A stretch of DNA of 20,587 nucleotides from Rhizophagus sp. LPA8_4_AMF (lineage: Eukaryota > Glomeromycota > Glomeromycetes > Glomerales > Glomeraceae): contig JADRCO010001290.1 in assembly GCA_021464525.1 (NCBI GenBank), forward strand, positions 1 through 20,587, read 5' to 3'. The notes beneath the pieces are model-generated. The model saw nothing but the letters and a program-made list of their open reading frames with translations. It searched no databases and was not told where the DNA came from. This document shows, in pieces, positions 17,729 to 20,587 of the stretch; position 1 is the first letter of the stretch, and each line of letters begins with the position of its first letter. The translations under genes and the position numbers were made by a program.

Positions 17729-18951
17729 CTAAAATATTTAGTACTTATTAGAAATAACCAAGTCATGCCATATGTGTTATATTAGTTTTCGTAATAGACT
17801 ATGTTAATGTTTTTCACTAGTTTATCTTCAGTCAATTATAATATTTACATGTAGTCTGTCATTATAGTAAATAAGTTTAAAAAGTATTATATCTGGTTGC
17901 TTATCAGCATAATCCTTTTATTCGTTTTTTTTGTCATGTTGTTACAGTAATAACGAAAAGAGATGATATTTTATGAATAAAAGAAAATCTATTAAAAAAA
18001 GTTTGTAAATTATGTTTGAATTATGAGAATTTTTTTTTTGGTTCGTAAGAGAGTTTTTTTTACTTGTTTAAGATTAGATATCAACTAGTATGAAAACCAT
18101 AATTAAATACATCTGACCCTAAAAAAATCATTTTTCTATTATCGGACTTTTAGGCGTGCGTATATTTTTAAGCAAAAAAAAAGGAAAAATAACTGACTCT
18201 AGTTAACCAAAAAGAGGAAAATGAGGAGGAGCAATAGGAATGATTCGATTACTAAACATTTAACTTTTAGACGCGTATTTTATGTAAAAAAGGTAAAAAG
18301 AAAACTGATAGCTAATCGGATTTATAGTTTATTTTCAGGCGAGTATTTAGCTTATTACTGACTGACATGAGTACATGACAGACTTATTTATTAAGCAGAT
18401 AGCTTAATTTATCTACTAGCGCGTAAATAGCTTATTTTTCAGAGTATTTAACTTATTTCTGAAGACTCATTTATTGACAGACTTTATTTATAGTTAGTTT
18501 AATTTACCTATTATCGCGAGTATTTAGCTTATTTCTGTCTGATATGACTGATTATTAAGCAGATAGCTCAATTTATCTATTATCGGATTTTTAAGATAGT
18601 TTATAAGCTAAATTTATATAAAGTAATCAAAGTGCCGCTTTTATTTTTCAAGATTAATATTTGATGTATACCAATATAATTATATTAAAATAAAATTTTA
18701 CTTTCTCACATATAAATATCGGTATAATTTGATATAAATGAATCCCAACAATTCGTTATATCGGAGTTTGACAGTATCTTCATTTAATAGAAATTTTCAA
18801 CAATAATCCTGTGTATCCTGTTTATTTATAAATGAGCAAAAAATTATACTACCATAAACAATTTCGCGTATATTGTGTTAAACCAAAGTAAATATAAATA
18901 GCCCCACTTTTCCTTTATTTTGTCAAAAAATAAATCTATTTTATTAACAAC
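17729..18951. other. Intergenic region with degenerate repeat
   Basis: No gene is seen. Most of 18137-18600 is the degenerate tandem repeat listed separately; the rest is AT-rich with stops in all frames. Confidence 0.5.
18137..18600. repeat. Degenerate tandem repeat around GAGTATTTAGCTTATTTCTGACTGA
   Basis: Three clearer copies start near 18341, 18420 and 18515. They share GCGAGTATTTAGCTTATT, then a CTGA-rich part, TATTAAGCAGATAGCT and AATTTATCTATTATCG. Weaker partial copies (TATCGGACTTTTAGGCG near 18139, TTTTAGACGCG near 18266, AATCGGATTTATAG near 18315) extend it left. Unit length is about 75-95 nt with internal deletions. It looks like an old satellite-like array; no transposon ends were found. 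Confidence 0.6.
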
Positions 18952-19430
18952 ATGAATATGAATACATCCGAAACAACCAAAACAAACGAACTTACAGTAC
19001 CTTGGCCAAAATGGTAAACTTGGTAAAGGTATATCAACTTATAAACCTCCTTCTTCTTACTTCCAGCCATTATCTCCTATCTAAGGGAGAGAAAGGGTAA
19101 GTCTCCATATCATGGTTTCTTGACCCAATACCGTGATATCAATGTTGAAACTTCGTTCTCAAGTAGCTTCTGGGGTGATCTTGACAACTCCTGGGCTACA
19201 TATTTCATATGAGAAATGGAAAACTAAACTTGCATCAGGAATTTCTTGATACTTTAAAGGCAAAGGTGCGTTGTTTTTTGTTTTGCAAAGAGAGGGTAAC
19301 TCCTAGTCGAACCGCATCACGCGCATTGGCTCAGGAGAATTACTGGGTTTGTTCGCCTGGTAATTAAACCAGGCTCTCAATTCAGGCGCCCTAACTTTGT
19401 TGTTGGTAAAGTCTGCCAGTTCTGAATGAA
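18952..19430 (+). pseudogene. Unidentified gene relic with at least four frame changes
   Basis: An ATG at 18952 opens MNMNTSETTKTNELTVPWPK and stops at 19015. The next frame continues at once (KGISTYKPPSSYFQPLSP, to about 19081), then another (SPYHGFLTQYRDINVETSFS, to 19211), another from about 19200 (LNLHQEFLDTLKAK to ALAQENYWVCSPGN, to 19368), and another (KPGSQFRRPNFVVGKVCQF, to 19426). Each segment ends where the next begins, and base composition is less AT-rich than the surroundings, as expected of decayed coding DNA. A GGGTAAGT near 19096 could be a splice donor, so part of the shifting might reflect introns. The family is not recognised. It lies in the same orientation about 300 bp upstream of the CRN relic, and the two may or may not have been one gene. 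Confidence 0.5.
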
Positions 19431-19734
19431 AAACTGGTTATGTACCTTCTTTCACATCTAGCACTGTTTAAGATGTCCACTTCAAAAGACCCAGGTATTT
19501 TAAGCAGTTCTAGATGGCACCACTAAATAAAAAATGTGCATCACTAACAATCTCTTTCTCATACAGGTAAGTACAACATAACGTATGCAATGTAAGAAAG
19601 ATTTGCAAGCATTCTGGTAGGGAGTGATCAAGGAGCGTGGAAAGGTAAGTGAACACAAATGATTGAAATGAAAAATAACTGAGGATGATGAAAAAGAAAA
19701 CATTAAGCCATTATCAAAAAGATGTATCCGATCC
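19431..19734. other. Spacer between two plus-strand relics
   Basis: It has somewhat mixed composition with GTAAGT at about 19567 and again near 19645, which look like plus-strand donors. I could not define an exon. The minus-strand open frame spanning 19500-19823 overlaps the CRN relic and is a shadow. Confidence 0.4.
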
Positions 19735-20010
19735 ATTATTACTCTTATTTGCCTTGTTGAAGGAAATACAAAGCTTGCAAATGCTTTCCCGTTGATATTG
19801 ATAGGGAACAGCTTGTAGATCATCTTAAAAATTTAATTATGAAGGAAAATGATTTCGTTAGTATTAATACAAACAAGTTCAGGCTATGGAAAGTGGAAAA
19901 TCCTGATGGCCATTGATGATCAGCTGAGCAACCTTTACTTCAGGACAAGGATGAACTCCTCCCAAAAAGAAAAATTTTGGAATACTTTCCCAGCTCACCT
20001 TAAGAATAAA
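19735..20010 (+). pseudogene. Crinkler (CRN)-type N-terminal domain, degenerate
   Basis: The frame at 19735-19790 reads ITLICLVEGNTKLANAF, the opening strand of the ubiquitin-like N-terminal domain found in CRN-family proteins. At 19785-19792 the frame shifts (a C-run one base short) and continues with VDIDREQLVDHLKN and RLWKVENPD. It shifts again at about 19913 and once more near 19935, and ends with LQDKDELL and KILEYFP before TAA at 20006-20008. These are the conserved blocks of the domain in order. No in-frame ATG precedes the first strand, and the C-terminal effector domain is missing. CRN proteins are known in oomycetes and are abundant in arbuscular mycorrhizal fungi, where they are proposed host-interaction factors. 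This copy appears dead. Confidence 0.75.
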
Positions 20011-20447
20011 TAGCCAATTTAAACACCTTAAGCCACATTCAGCTCTCAGGCTGGAAGAGGCGTTATCATATCCTCCACCTCATATTAGTTATTCTCCATA
20101 TTGTACTACCTTAAAGACTACTACCCTATAAAAAAATTGGATACGTTTTTTATAAGGGTTTTATATGATTTTTTTCCTTAGAAATAACGTATCATAATAG
20201 TCCGTTGAAAGGATACGGGAAATTGCACAATTCTGTATCACTAAAAATATGGTTTGGATACGGAATTTGCACGGGATTCATATGGAATTTACATGATTTG
20301 ATCACTGGTTTTATTATGAAATTTATAACTATTTATATTACAATTTATTATAGTTGTATTTACATAAATTTAATTATACTTTATTAAATTAAATAAAAAT
20401 TAAAAATTAAACAAAATACAAATATATTATGAAAATTTCCTCCCCCA
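20011..20447. other. Intergenic region at the right
   Basis: It contains a hairpin (20124-20158) and three loosely repeated GGATACG phrases (about 20139, 20212 and 20257; the last two are followed by A-A-TTGCAC-like words). The proline-rich phrase after the CRN relic (PPPHISYSP, about 20077-20103) may be a further remnant of it. No gene is seen. Confidence 0.45.
20124..20158. repeat. CCCTATAAAAAA / TTTTTTATAAGGG inverted repeat
   Basis: The arms flank a TTGGATACG loop and differ by one offset base. GGATACG recurs twice within the next 120 nt. It may be one end of a small mobile element. Confidence 0.5.
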
Positions 20448-20518
20448 TCAAAACCACCTATTGTAACTAAAATTATCTGTAAGTTCAAATTCATCCAATT
20501 CTTCGGGAGTCAGATAAC
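20448..20518 (-). CDS. Terminal exon of a gene entering from the right edge
   Basis: On the minus strand a T9 tract and TTTAG acceptor (20520-20519) are followed by 22 open codons reading YLTPEELDEFELTDNF and ending in TGA at 20450-20448. The first two bases complete a codon from the previous exon. The acidic L-T-x-E-E-L/F tail is of a kind I associate with last exons of glomeromycotan signalling and repeat proteins, but that is weak. The upstream exons lie beyond the window; 20521-20587 looks intronic. Confidence 0.5.
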
Positions 20519-20587
20519 CTAAAAAAAAAGACATAAGAATGTTTCTTTAACTTAATTGAAAACCAAAACTCCCTCATATAGTATCTG

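Noticed and set aside
19270..19380. Possible minus-strand tRNA (GGTTCGACTAGG resembles a B box)
   Set aside because: No acceptor stem, D-arm or anticodon arm can be formed, and the region reads as decayed coding sequence on the plus strand.
19500..19823. Minus-strand 107-codon open frame
   Set aside because: It overlaps the CRN relic, whose conserved blocks are on the plus strand, and shows no domain of its own.
20205..20387. Plus-strand 60-codon open frame
   Set aside because: It is composed of AT-rich repeats (I/Y/T-rich) and ends in low-complexity sequence.

Overview
The window is strongly AT-rich eukaryotic DNA with short GT-AG introns (about 65-100 nt), long non-coding gaps and a local cluster of tyrosine-kinase-like (TKL) kinase genes. 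The kinases carry a CX2C-X9-CX2C ribbon ahead of the catalytic domain, one is fused to a long Sel1-repeat array, and a Crinkler-type (CRN) relic lies nearby. From family knowledge this combination points to an arbuscular mycorrhizal fungus of the Rhizophagus type (Glomeromycotina). That is an inference from gene content; no marker gene is present.

Left part (1-9252, genes on the minus strand). A two-exon unidentified gene (835-82) has a frameshift in exon 2. A complete-looking ribbon + kinase gene follows (4174-2698, one intron). A third locus (7015-6158) keeps only the kinase C-lobe and tail, lacks the N-lobe and carries an in-frame stop. The gaps hold a perfect 50-bp tandem duplication, a degenerate 15-bp minisatellite, a thrice-repeated GTGCA motif, a TAAGC palindromic tract and several hairpins.

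Centre (9253-13891, minus strand). The main gene encodes 29 tandem 36-residue Sel1-like repeats, a CX2C-X9-CX2C ribbon and a kinase domain, 1467 aa from the first usable ATG. The frame continues upstream through a second copy of the same ribbon to a better-placed ATG, broken only by one TAA. The array has higher-order structure, including a four-repeat (432-bp) block duplicated in tandem.

Right part (13892-20587). This is a field of broken genes. An msrA gene (methionine sulfoxide reductase A, plus strand, five exons) keeps its splice sites but has a ~100-nt insertion and frameshifts. An unidentified minus-strand gene (17728-16993), an unidentified plus-strand relic (18952-19430) and a plus-strand CRN N-terminal relic (19735-20010) are also disrupted. 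A terminal exon of a minus-strand gene enters from the right edge. Two TCACGTGA palindromes sit upstream of msrA.

The kinases probably work as ribbon-tethered signalling proteins, the Sel1 array of the fusion acting as a protein-interaction scaffold. Many indels in the relics fall in homopolymers, so assembly error has to be excluded for some of them. No tRNA, rRNA, CRISPR or intact transposase gene was seen.
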